A model generated the notes under the pieces. The model worked only from the letters and a program-made list of their open reading frames with translations, ran no database searches and had not been told where the DNA came from. The position numbers and the translations under genes are program-made. A stretch of 64,000 nt of DNA, taken from Mantis religiosa (lineage: Eukaryota > Arthropoda > Insecta > Mantodea > Mantidae). Of this stretch, positions 55,246 through 64,000 are shown one piece after another (the stretch's first letter is position 1; each line of letters starts with the position of its first letter). The stretch covers positions 460,223,710-460,287,709 of the forward strand of contig CM060950.1 of the NCBI GenBank assembly GCA_030765055.1. Reading direction: 5' to 3'.

Positions 55246-56869
55246 ACTTGATATATGAGTTACATTACATAAATCAGATTTCAATTATGTCCACGCAGCA
55301 GTTCTGTTATTACATTGCATTAGTGATCCTATACTCCTAACCTCAAAATGCCTTTCTGTTCTACATTTTCTGCATCCTGTACAGGTGTATTGTGTTTGAG
55401 TAAATCACAAATTTGGACATGCATAATGGAAAAAAAGAAAGGAAGGGAGTTTCATCTTCAGATAAGAAATGTATAATCACAACTTGATGACCAAGAATTC
55501 AAGCCAGGCAATTGACGGTGGACCAAAAGTAGTTCTGTGTAAGTACTCGTGAACATATTTGACTGTTATTTCGGAATGGATATTTGGTACCTTTAATAAA
55601 ATGTAATCATTTTTTCCACCCATATGTATAATCTTTTTAACTCAGGGAAAAACCATGCCTGAGAATAATTCATTTATAATTCAGTAAAAATCATACACAA
55701 TTACATAAATACAAAAATTGTATCATAAATTTCACTTCTTCTGGAAACGTCAACATGAGCAAGCAACAAATATATCACACTCTTTTGAAAAAAATAAATA
55801 AGAGTTTAAAATATCTTTTTACTTACTTTAAACGCAATCACCAGTGAAATTCATAATTTTTCATGTTTTAAAGAGGCTGAAACAATCTTCCAACAGTTTA
55901 TATACGTAAAAAATTGCATAAACATTTCTAAAGAAAAATAAGAGACAAATGTCATGCAATATTTAAATGAGTTTTTGCTCAAATGTGTAACATTATGATG
56001 TTAATGCATGTAAATTTCAGCATGACCACCAAAAAATGCTTATCTATCACATACAGAAATGCGCACAAAATATTAATTAATACATAGAGATCTAATGAAA
56101 TCCAATGTTTACAACTGTGAACTAATAATTATATTGTTTGTGTATAGTAACAAATACATGAGATTAATGCTAATAATGTGACATATTATACTATTTGCCC
56201 AGGACAAGAAGGCAAGCTAGAGGAATGTGCAATGTAATCACTTTTGCTGTCTCCTTGGGGTGTATGCTCGACTTCCAAGTATGACAAGGATGAAAGACAC
56301 GTTTAAAATACACAAATGTTGTCACATAGCTTACCTATACATAATAGCTATCGCTGCAACAAACATTAGATGTGACAGCATGGGTGACTCATACACACTC
56401 TCATACACTCATTTCCAAGTAAACAGATCCGCTACTGGAGCAGATAAACAGTTCAAGCCCCTCTGCCCTTCATACCCTCCTAGTCTTCTTGTCGTGGGCA
56501 TACAGTACAGCATTTCATTTTTTGAAAATTAAGTCTCACAAATTGCTTTTATTACTGTGAGACAATCTGCATATTCTAAAAAGCTTCTGTAACACTTCCA
56601 TCTTAAGTTCCACAAGGAGAGAGAAAAACATGGTTCCAGCAAGAGAGTCCACAGCACACACAGCCACAATTTCCGTAGCACCTGTATGTCAAGTCCTCAC
56701 AAATCAGCTATCTCTGAAAGACATTGTATGGCCTCCAAAATTCTCATATTTGTCTGTCTGTGACTACTGTCTAAGAGAGTATTTGAAGTAGAATCATTAA
56801 CAAATCCTTGTGAATCTTAAAGACAATATTCACAGAGAAATTAATTCTATTCCAGCTGTAATCTTTCAA
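55246..56869. other. No gene seen; short dispersed repeat
   Basis: AACCTCAAAATGCCTTTCTG (about 55338) is the short repeat of 19755/43110/50910. The ORF at 56227-56532 has no recognised domain. Confidence 0.4.
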
Positions 56870-56935
56870 AAGTTAATCATAAAACAATTTGTAGTCGGTT
56901 TATTGACACTTGTCACTTACTTTTCTTATATTATT

Positions 56936-56977
56936 GAGGGACTAGTTTCAAAGGCTATTGCCTCCATCTTCAACCCC
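56936..56977 (-). ncRNA. Hammerhead-like motif, family G left arm
   Basis: Minus strand: stem I GGGG/CCTC (one G-U), core TTGAAGA (only C3 to U), stem II GGAGGC-AATA-GCCTTT, GAAA, stem III ACTAGT, cleavage base C at 56940. Confidence 0.52.
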
Positions 56978-57143
56978 TCTCCAACTAGCATCTGTTGTTG
57001 TCTGCTCTCCTCTCTCTGGTGGTGGAACTATGAACTTCTTTGTCAAATTTGGTGAAATCCCCCCAGTAGATAATTTAACAAAGAAGTTCATAGTTCCACC
57101 ACTAGAGAGAGGAGAGCAGACGACAACAGCTGCTAGTTGGAGA

Positions 57144-57185
57144 GGGGTTGAAGATGGAGGCAATAGCCTTTGAAACTAGTCCCTC
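57144..57185 (+). ncRNA. Hammerhead-like motif, family G right arm
   Basis: Stem I GGGG 57144-57147 with CCTC 57182-57185, core TTGAAGA 57148-57154, GAAA 57172-57175, stem III ACTAGT 57175-57180, cleavage base C 57181. Confidence 0.52.
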
Positions 57186-57290
57186 AATAATATAAGAAAA
57201 GTAAGTGGCAAGTGTCAATAAACCGACTACAAATTGTTTTACCATTAATTTTGACCTAAATTCCTCCAAACACACATAACTTCAAAAGTT

Positions 57291-58189
57291 GTTTGATATA
57301 ATACATCACAGGCTAGCAGGTACAGGTTAGCAGTGTTTCCATTTGTTGGGTGTAATTTTCTAGAAATTAAATACCTTCTTTTGTTCCATAAGGCATATTA
57401 TCAGTATTAATTTCATATATTTGTTAATTTACGTAAACAGTATAACTTGTTCTACAGAATTCCAAAAATTTTATTTCACTGAATCATATCTAGAATTATT
57501 ACCATAAAAAGCGATAACATTTGCATTTTTTCCTTTACATGAAAAACTTTCAAAGCATATGACACTGAAATACCAGATATTGAACCATGCTGCAGTGCAT
57601 CTCATGCTTCAACATGTGCAACTGGAAGCTTTTTAGTACAGCATTGTGTTCCTATCTCAAAATGTGTTCCTCTACAACATGCAGTCAGGAACACTCACTT
57701 TGCCACCAATCTGTGTTCTCAAAAATCAACCCAGACAGACTTTCCCCCACACAACATTACAACAAACACACATTCCACATGCAACTAGCCTTTAACTTTG
57801 ATTGGTTTCATTATCTTGTGTCCCACAATTCTGGACAAATATCATGCTAGTTTCATCTTATCAACCTAGAGGGCAGAGTGGGATGTTCCAACATGGTATT
57901 GTTTGCAACTAACAGCATTGCTTGTGTGGACAAAACCAAAGGCGCAAAGCGACTTGCTTAAAAATGACACAGGATACAATTAATTTAACGGTTTAATTTT
58001 TTTCTCTTAAGTTTAACATTGTTTAACCTGCTAGGCCACACCAAATGATGGATGAGTTAAATGGTGCTCAAATGAGCCTAGAATCCTTAGAGTTTGGAGC
58101 TATCTGCTGCCTTCACTTTCTCTTGCACTTATTTGTAGTGCACTGAGGATGACTGTATTCTAGCCAAAAATTCTATGTAAATATCTCAT
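57291..58189. other. No gene seen; SINE-B trace
   Basis: CTCAAATGAGCCTAGAATCC at about 58068 is a diverged minus-strand SINE-B piece (58020-58100). Nothing else is recognised. Confidence 0.4.
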
Positions 58190-58660
58190 TAGAAATAAAA
58201 CACTTTGCACTTCCTTGGATTAAAAAAAAAACCTTGCATGTTACATTCATTCATTTTTTTCCATCCAATGTAATTTCTTTTATATATGTAACACTTGAAG
58301 TTTTCGCGGTGAGCATTACTGATTAAGGCTTCACGAGTGATCAGTCGCATCAAATGTAAGAAGATCAAGCTTTCGGCCATTTTACACTCCATGGCCTTCA
58401 TCAGGAACTGAGTAATTGCTGCGAAATGTGACCCTATACATATATTAATCGGTGGGCGGAGCACATGCTGCCCTGGCCAATGACCGAGTGACAATGTTAG
58501 ATTGGCTTGGCTGGCGATGGACACAGCTACCATCCGCTTTGGCGTTTTCTGTGAGGATCGTCACTGAACGCATGTGGTTGGAGTTACTGTCGTTTTCTGC
58601 ATGGTCCGTCACTTGAACCATGCAGTTGGAGTCTGCAGTCAAAATGTCTTTTATTTATGT
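58190..58660 (-). mobile_element. PLE 3' end region, family K
   Basis: Assigned mainly from the ribozyme-like motif at 58410-58360 and the following tail. The upstream minus sequence (GGTAGCTGTGTCCATCGCCA) has no readable endonuclease, so PLE identity is inferred by analogy with the other families. Confidence 0.45.
58360..58410 (-). ncRNA. Hammerhead ribozyme-like motif, family K
   Basis: Minus strand: intact core CTGATGA (58404-58398), stem II GGCCAT/ATGGCC (6 bp) with loop GGAGTGTAAA, GAAA (58374-58371), stem III AGCT, cleavage base U. Stem I is only about 2 bp (TC/GA). Confidence 0.58.
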
Positions 58661-59126
58661 AGCACTATTCTTAGGAATGCATATTATTCTATGTAAAATG
58701 CTTACTTTATTCTCTGTTAATTGAGATAAAGCCTTACAGAAATGGTTTCATTAACTCACTTCACAGAAGGTACACAACGGATTCAGAAAACTGATTGATA
58801 GCAAGATGTCTAAATGGGGGTCTCTAAATGCTGACCTAGGAAATGTCATACTCTTTCCACAACACTGTAACAAATAACTAAATAGCAAGAACTTCAGTTA
58901 CAAACTACCAAAAAATTGGATAATATTTTAGAAAAGACTGATGCCACAATAATGTTATTTGAAATAAATTTTCACACTTAAAGACTTTTATACTTTTTTG
59001 CAATAAATTTTTGTCTATCCCTGATGGTTTACCAGGTGTCAGAATTATACAAAGTTACATATAAATATAATAATTTGTAACTTAAAACTTCACTCATCTT
59101 ATAAGAAATGATAATTCTCATAAATT

Positions 59127-59174
59127 CTCCAGGATCGCGATTTCATGTATACTTATACACATCTTCAGCTGGAA
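59127..59174 (-). ncRNA. Hammerhead ribozyme, best candidate (family J left arm)
   Basis: Minus strand: stem I TTCCAG (59174-59169) with CTGGAG (59132-59127), 6 bp including one G-U. Core CTGAAGA (59168-59162). Stem II TGTATA-AG-TATACA. GAAA (59144-59141). Stem III is the 8-nt palindrome ATCGCGAT (59141-59134), cleavage base C at 59133. Every invariant core position is present. Confidence 0.75.
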
Positions 59175-59520
59175 AACAAAGCTATCGCCATCGTTACTAA
59201 ACAATAAATGTTGATATGTTTTTGTTACTACTACCACAATCTGAAAATAAAACAAATTTAAAAACACAATCGACTGACAGTATTTCAAAATTCATAACAC
59301 GATGTTTGTTTTTTAAAATAAATATTTTTTACCAAACCATTAAATCTGTCGGACCATTTAATTGTTTTAATAATTTAACTTCTGGATTTATTTCATGGTT
59401 AAATGACCAAAAATGATCTGCTACGGCCGATTTATCAGTTTGTTTATACTTAATGTTACGAAAATGTTCTAACAAGAATATATCAACATCTAATGTTTAG
59501 TAATGATGACAGCTTTGTTT

Positions 59521-59568
59521 TTCCAGCTGAAGATGTGTATAAATATACATGAAATCGCGATCCTGGAG
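59521..59568 (+). ncRNA. Hammerhead ribozyme, best candidate (family J right arm)
   Basis: Stem I TTCCAG 59521-59526 with CTGGAG 59563-59568, CTGAAGA 59527-59533, stem II TGTATA/TATACA, GAAA 59551-59554, stem III ATCGCGAT 59554-59561, predicted cleavage after C 59562. Confidence 0.76.
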
Positions 59569-59739
59569 AATTTATAAGAATTATCATCATTTCTTATAAG
59601 ACAAGTGAAGTTTTAAGTTACAAATTATTATATTTGTATAAATTTGTTTGCTTCACTGTTAATAGCTTCATATTTTACGTATATACAAAATTATGTTCAA
59701 ATGAAATGGATTGCATAGGCTGAATTTCCAAAAAAACTC

Positions 59740-59880
59740 TGGATATAGATTAATAATAGTTCGCGAAACATGTCCTCAATATAGGTACGTAAGTGAAGCT
59801 GATGTGTAAAAAATATGACTCATCTATATTTTAATATATGTTTCCCTTCACTGTGGTGTTTCAATGCAGTAAAATTTCGA
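59740..59880 (+). mobile_element. PLE 3' tail fragment, family A
   Basis: Starts inside stem II of the ribozyme (AGTTCGCGAAACATGTCC) and continues through TATAGGTACGTAAGTGAAGC to GTGGTGTTTCAATGCAGTAA. The core box is lost. Confidence 0.75.
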
Positions 59881-60349
59881 TATCTGGATATAGACTTTAT
59901 TTCTTGTGCAACTATATGAAGGACAACTTCTCAACATGTGAAGCAAGAAATGTTTTCAAGTCCGAAGGTTCGCTAGTGCCCACACATAAGCAAACTGAAA
60001 TTGTTAAGCTTAACAGACTTTTCATGCAATATCCCTTTAGGAAAGTAGACAAGAAATGACATTTCATGAACATAATGAAAGCGAGGGCTCTTTAAATATA
60101 GGTAATTTTAAGGAACTTTTGGATTCATACACAGAGGGAAGCCCCATCGAAATTCAAAACCACGATTCCAGTATAAAATCTGTTTTTGCGATGCTGATTT
60201 TGCAAATTTAGGTTAGCAAATTTTCCGAGTCACCTAATCAATTCGTCCAGAGCTGCGCCTGAGCTGTAATAGTTTTCATTAAAATGTCATATGCTTAAAC
60301 CTCTGCATGACAAACAAAATGTATATCCCGATGGAAAATTTAATTGTTC

Positions 60350-60555
60350 TTTCACCTTAGCCGTGTGTAGGCTAAGATTTGGATATATAAAATCAGACTG
60401 AAAAATTCAATGCCATAGGCAGGATGTGAACAATAGATCTCTCGGACTCCATCTGGGAGAGAGCAGCCAGACAGAGACCAGGAGATCCACGGTTGAAATC
60501 TTGACTATGGATTTCCATTGATTAACCTAATGATGGTAACTATGAAGCCTGGGAC
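60350..60555 (-). repeat. SINE-A pieces, rearranged
   Basis: A minus copy (AATTCAATGCCATAGGCAGG, about 60350-60450) runs into a plus piece (CCAGGAGATCCACGGTTGAA, 60470-60555) that is then cut by the insert at 60556. Confidence 0.65.
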
Positions 60556-61108
60556 TACGATACCGGGCGTAGATTCCCGTCCCACATCCTTCACACCTAC
60601 TCCGGAGTTCCATACATTGTGGACGTGGTGCGGGAGAGATCTACGATAAGCTAGACTCCCATCCCAACATCCTGGTGAACACCCTTGGCCGTTACGACCA
60701 CAGGGCTCCTCACCGCCGACCGAGCTACCGGTTGCCCAAAGATGCTTTGGGTAACCAGAATTGAACAGGGCCACATTCCCCTGACTTCAAACCCCCAAAC
60801 CCAGAAATGGGCTTGGTACGTCCATTACCTAAACATTTGTTCCTTTCCCTCTAGCCTGTTAAGCGGACTGTGCTCAGATGTCTCCCAGGCAGGCGGAAGA
60901 GCGCAGCCAGCACTGGGCGCACAACCCTCCACGGGGCAATAGCGCGCATAAGGCTAGACATACCACTGCCGAAGACAACCGCCTGAGACAAAGACGACTC
61001 TGTTATACTGCCCAGATAAAGCAACAATAAGTGGCTAGGTGCTGGGCAGCAAACACTCCGTCCAGGTAAACCTGGACAACTCAATTCTTCTGCTGGTCTG
61101 CTGGTCTG
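60556..61108. other. GC-richer insert of unknown type inside a SINE-A
   Basis: The SINE-A leader is interrupted after CCTGGGAC (60548-60555) and resumes at CCTGGAAC (61109-61116), giving an 8-bp near-duplication. The 553-bp insert is clearly richer in GC than its surroundings and contains overlapping frames without recognised domains. It could be a SINE or LINE end or another mobile element. Confidence 0.5.
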
Positions 61109-61330
61109 CCTGGAACTTAAGTAATTACAGCACAGTAAGTTGCCACATAAAGGTACATATTTCATAGTATATGAGAAGCCCAAGTGGTTCACCGAGAAAC
61201 GTATGAGTCAGTTGGAGAATTTAATGTCATGCTGGCATGTTGGCCATGGTAGCTCAATGGTTAGGAGCAACTGGACAAAGACTGAGAGATCTGTGGTTCA
61301 AATACTGGCTATGGCATTGAATTTTTTAGA
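61109..61330 (+). repeat. SINE-A, continuation
   Basis: GTAAGTTGCCACATAAAGG, GGCCATGGTAGCTCAATGGT, GGTTCAAATACTGG and tail GGCATTGAATTTTTTAG. Confidence 0.75.
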
Positions 61331-61527
61331 GGTATGCTATATCACCAGGCAGCCCCACCGAGGTTTTTCGGTAGTCTTCCCTGAGGAGTTGACGCGCGTA
61401 AGTGTGGTGTATCCACTTTCATCCCATCTTGACGTTGTTGATAGGGGGGCTTTTTAAGAAATCAGATATTGCCCTATGGAAAGAGCCCCGGAGTTTTCCA
61501 TCACTCCTGAGTAGAAGGAGGCCATGG

Positions 61528-61756
61528 TCTTCAGACTTTTGGGTAGATCCTCTGCGCATAACTAACTGTAACACTATGTATATCCTTAATTTTCTGGGAA
61601 TAACCTCTTTTTTTTTTTTTTAATTTACGTCCGCCCCAATCTTCAGACTTTTGGGTAGATCCTCTGTGCATAACTAACTGGAACTCTACGTATATCCTTA
61701 ATTTTCTGGGAATAACCTCTCCCTTTTTTTTTTTTTTTAATTTATGTCCGCCCCAA
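61528..61756 (+). repeat. Tandem duplication of about 112 bp across a SINE junction
   Basis: 61528-61639 and 61640-61756 both run from TCTTCAGACTTTTGGGTAGA through CTGGGAATAACCTCT and a T run to TCCGCCCCA. The unit joins target DNA to the poly-A end of the SINE-B that follows. Confidence 0.85.
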
Positions 61757-61970
61757 CATTGAGTTATATCGGACGGTGAATGAATTGGGTGAAATGATGC
61801 TCAAATGAGTCCAGGGTCCATGAAGCTTAGAGTTACACGACATTCGTCTTGAAGGATAAGGGAAAACCCTGTAAAAACCTTATCTAGGTAACTCACCCTG
61901 ACTGAGATTCGAACTCGGGACCTCTTGCGCGTGAGGCAGACATGCTACCATCTACACTACCGAGGCGGGC
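61715..61970 (-). repeat. SINE-B with duplicated target
   Basis: Minus strand: GCCCGCCTCGGTAGTGTAGA head, GAGTTCGAATCTCAG, tail to the T run at 61715-61738. CTGGGAATAACCTCT lies on both sides (about 61696-61710 and 61969-61983) and once more at about 61595-61609 because of the tandem duplication. Confidence 0.85.
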
Positions 61971-61983
61971 TGGGAATAACCTC

Positions 61984-62896
61984 TGAAATTCTCTTCATTC
62001 TGGATGACTTTTGCACAGCTGGTGAATCACAAGAGATAGACAAACTTCTCATTAACTGATGTCAATAAGCATTTTTGTAGAGCTAACAATTTCTGAGATA
62101 TCCATTGTTGTTGGTTTGAATTTTAAAATACTCTTTTTAAGTGGGAATTTGCTACCCATTGTTTCCTGTGGTCATGCAAAGAGCATGGAATTTCTAAGCC
62201 ATGACATTTGAAATACCTGACTACAGTTTTAGCCCAATGTATCTTTCTTAGGCCTTTCAGTGTAATGATACAACCTAGAAATATATGCTAAAATGTCTTG
62301 CTGGGCAATATTATTTGATTACGAAGAGTTATCGCATGGAGATTATCAATGAAAGCTTTGCTACTTTGGTATAATTGTTTCCAGCAGTATATCTGCTATA
62401 AGTAATTATGGCATCTGTGAGAAAGGTGACTCATGCCCTGTGACAATATTCTGAGTAGCTTTTGCAAATTATATAATTGGCTCTCTGTTATTTCAGACCC
62501 GACATATTCACAAATAAATTCTGGACTAAATATTACTTATTTAATGTAAGTAAATCAAAGAGTGAAGCTTTAAATCACACACTGAGCTCATTAATATTAC
62601 TCCACAAATAAGACATGTGATATTACAAATCTCTTGTTTAAGTTCGCTAAGTGTTTATATGTATTACTGGTATTTTTAATTTCTTGAGCACTTGGCTGAA
62701 GCCTACTTTTATTAGATACTTAAATGTAAAACAAGAACAGGGCGATATATAGAGCGGTCCCTCAGCGCTTTGGCTGGGAATTGCACTGCATTCTTGTGCG
62801 ACACATGTGAATGAAATCAAAGCCAGGCTCTTCCACTTATAAGGCTTCAGTTAGCTGTTATTGCTCCTTATGTATAGACGCAAGACTTATGGTATA
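61984..62896. other. No gene seen
   Basis: Intron sequence without recognised features. Confidence 0.4.
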
Positions 62897-62898
62897 GT

Positions 62899-62930
62899 AC
62901 GAGGGCTGTTCCATAAAGAATGATCATTGA
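62899..62930 (+). repeat. Solo mariner TIR
   Basis: TACGAGGGCTGTTCCATAAA then GAATGATCATTGA matches the left TIR of the 33-kb and 44-kb mariners. No body or partner TIR is present. Confidence 0.75.
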
Positions 62931-63520
62931 GGTATACGACTGTATGTAAACCTTACAAATCCCTATTACGGACATCAAACAGTTCCGTGCTACAACTGGA
63001 ATGGGGCATTACTGAAAAGGTCCTCTTTTTCTGCCCATGAGATATGGAAGTGTCCTCTTTTTCTGCCAATGAGATATGGTCACCCTAATTATGCTGTCTA
63101 CAGAGAAAAATGCATGTGAACACGCATGCATGTGTGTGCACGTACACCACCTCTACACACAGGTCATTTTCTAAAAATGCTTACTTTGAATTTTGGGAGT
63201 TTTAAACATGTATGTCAGTGAAATCTCAGTATCAAATTTTTGGCTGAAACACAGTAGTTCCTCTACTTACTGCACATAAGCAAGCAGCAGAGAAAGTAAA
63301 TAACTACTCTAACAGTAATGGATAAAATATCGTATGTCATACAGGTCCAATATATTTTGAATTTAGTGAAATTTAACACCCTGTGCACACCTTGGGCATT
63401 AAAATTCTTTATTCAATATGAAGATGTTATTTCAATATGTTATAATTGACCATCGTAAGAGCTGATAAGGGTGAAGATCCCACTCTGCCAACATTGTGTA
63501 GTGTTTAAGGACTTACGTAC
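62931..63520. other. No gene seen
   Basis: Includes a local direct repeat (TCCTCTTTTTCTGCC at about 63021 and 63053). No other feature. Confidence 0.4.
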
Positions 63521-63736
63521 CTGGTATAATGACCTCGTGTTCCAACTTCACTGCTGGATCAGAACTGAACTCACAGCTGTAATGACCCATGTCATCACTA
63601 CGAGCACTGCTGATAACAAGGCTATTGTTGGTATGAAAACGTCGGTAGCGAGGTTCCTTCACTTGCGGCAAAGCATCCACAAAGAGCACATGCCCATCCT
63701 TACGCCACACCACTGAGTACACATCCATCACCGTTG
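63521..63736 (-). CDS. Klingon-type GPI-anchored Ig cell-adhesion protein, exon 1 in window (second half of Ig1)
   Basis: The exon follows a TTGACAG acceptor and ends before a GTACGT donor. It starts with 2 nt of a split codon and ends with 1 nt. It encodes 71 complete codons: the Ig core Trp in YSVVWRKDG, a basic stretch PRYRRFHTN, and the second Ig cysteine in DDMGHYSCEF. The first Ig1 cysteine is missing because Ig1 begins in an exon beyond the window edge. The split codon at the 3' end gives Val and runs into the next exon as VIIP-V-PAKIV, a typical Ig1-Ig2 boundary. The protein is expected to act outside the cell in adhesion. Family membership rests on the combined domain layout; klingon, wrapper or a paralogue cannot be separated here. 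Confidence 0.88.
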
Positions 63737-64000
63737 CTGTCAACAAACAATAATTCCAATAAGTGATCCCCTTGTGATTGAGGTTCCCGTTTTGAAAATC
63801 AGACAAGGGTCTTGGTTATATTTTCAGTCTTCAGTTTTCTAAGCAAATTATTTTAAGTAAATTAGACCTTGAAGGAATACTGGGGACAAAAGTTAGGGTC
63901 AAAACCCTGAAAAAAATTCTGTATGTGCTCACATAACTATCTCTTCTCACTCTTGTACAAATTATTACTCCAAATGCTGCTTCCTATATCTACAGAACAG

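Larger units (their letters stand above)
56870..57290. mobile_element. Fold-back PLE derivative, family G
   Basis: Two arms of about 170 bases (GTCGGTTTATTGACACTTGT ... and its reverse) meet near 57060. No endonuclease frame. Mirror ORFs on both strands are palindrome artefacts. Confidence 0.82.
59050..59660. mobile_element. Fold-back PLE, family J
   Basis: The left arm (59050-59215) and right arm (59485-59660) are inverted: AACTTAAAACTTCACTCATC against GTGAAGTTTTAAGTTACAAA. Between them, minus 59470-59300 is a family C-like GIY-YIG remnant (complement of CCGTAGCAGATCATTTTTGG, HFWSFNHEINPEVKLLKQ-like). Both arms carry well-formed ribozyme-like motifs. Confidence 0.82.

Noticed and set aside
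60505..61192. Several ORFs of 85-113 codons in the GC-richer insert
   Set aside because: Higher GC reduces stop frequency; the frames overlap on both strands and show no conserved motif.
1..64000. CRISPR arrays, operons, bacterial promoters or rRNA genes
   Set aside because: Nothing of the kind is visible; splice sites, SINEs and mariners show animal DNA.

Overview
The window is non-coding-rich animal DNA, almost certainly from an insect: AT-rich, with one spread-out intron-containing gene and dozens of transposable-element copies (mariner, Penelope-like, tRNA-derived SINEs, several TIR families). The mix suggests a large-genome polyneopteran such as a cockroach or termite; that lineage is an inference from repeat style, not a proof.

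Host gene. One gene runs on the minus strand across almost the whole window. Eight exons can be placed at 63736-63521, 47669-47548, 41559-41415, 39120-38839, 25796-25666, 21122-20948, 13418-13371 and 6224-6113. All have AG/GT borders and every junction phase agrees, giving a continuous 405-residue C-terminal part followed by a stop codon. Domain order is Ig1 (its first half lies upstream, outside the window), Ig2, Ig3, one fibronectin type III domain, a short acidic/Ser-Gly linker and a C-terminal GPI-anchor signal. This is the layout of the klingon/wrapper group of neuronal and glial adhesion proteins. The 5' exons (signal peptide, start of Ig1) are beyond 64000.

Repeats, left to right. 1-5.8 kb: a TIR element (N2) holding a Penelope-like element (PLE) with a 12-bp target duplication, then several fold-back PLE pieces. 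6.8-15.9 kb: SINEs, three Tc1/mariner elements, a TIR element (N1), a LINE scrap and a fold-back PLE. 16.5-20.6 kb: a SINE cluster, a second N2 and nested SINEs. 21.9-31.5 kb: the densest PLE region, plus another N2. 33.2-37.9 kb: the best mariner (one frameshift), tandem SINEs and a second N1. 39.7-45.4 kb: SINEs, TIR element N3 with two SINE insertions, and a decayed mariner. 48-55 kb: PLEs, SINEs, N2. 56.8-62 kb: fold-back PLEs, SINEs and a GC-richer insert.

Main observation. The PLE ends carry hammerhead-ribozyme-like motifs: a CUGANGA-type box, a stem II hairpin and GAAA, followed by a short stem III and a cleavage-site nucleotide. About twenty copies from roughly ten families are visible. 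Stem III differs between families (ACAUGU, ACUAGU, AUCGAU, AUCGCGAU, ACGU, AGCU) yet is self-complementary in each, which suits dimeric action. Stems I and II show compensating changes. Many copies sit head-to-head in fold-back elements. Hammerheads in PLEs are already known in the literature; the diversity, the palindromic stem III rule and the fold-back pairing seen here are what deserve a second look.
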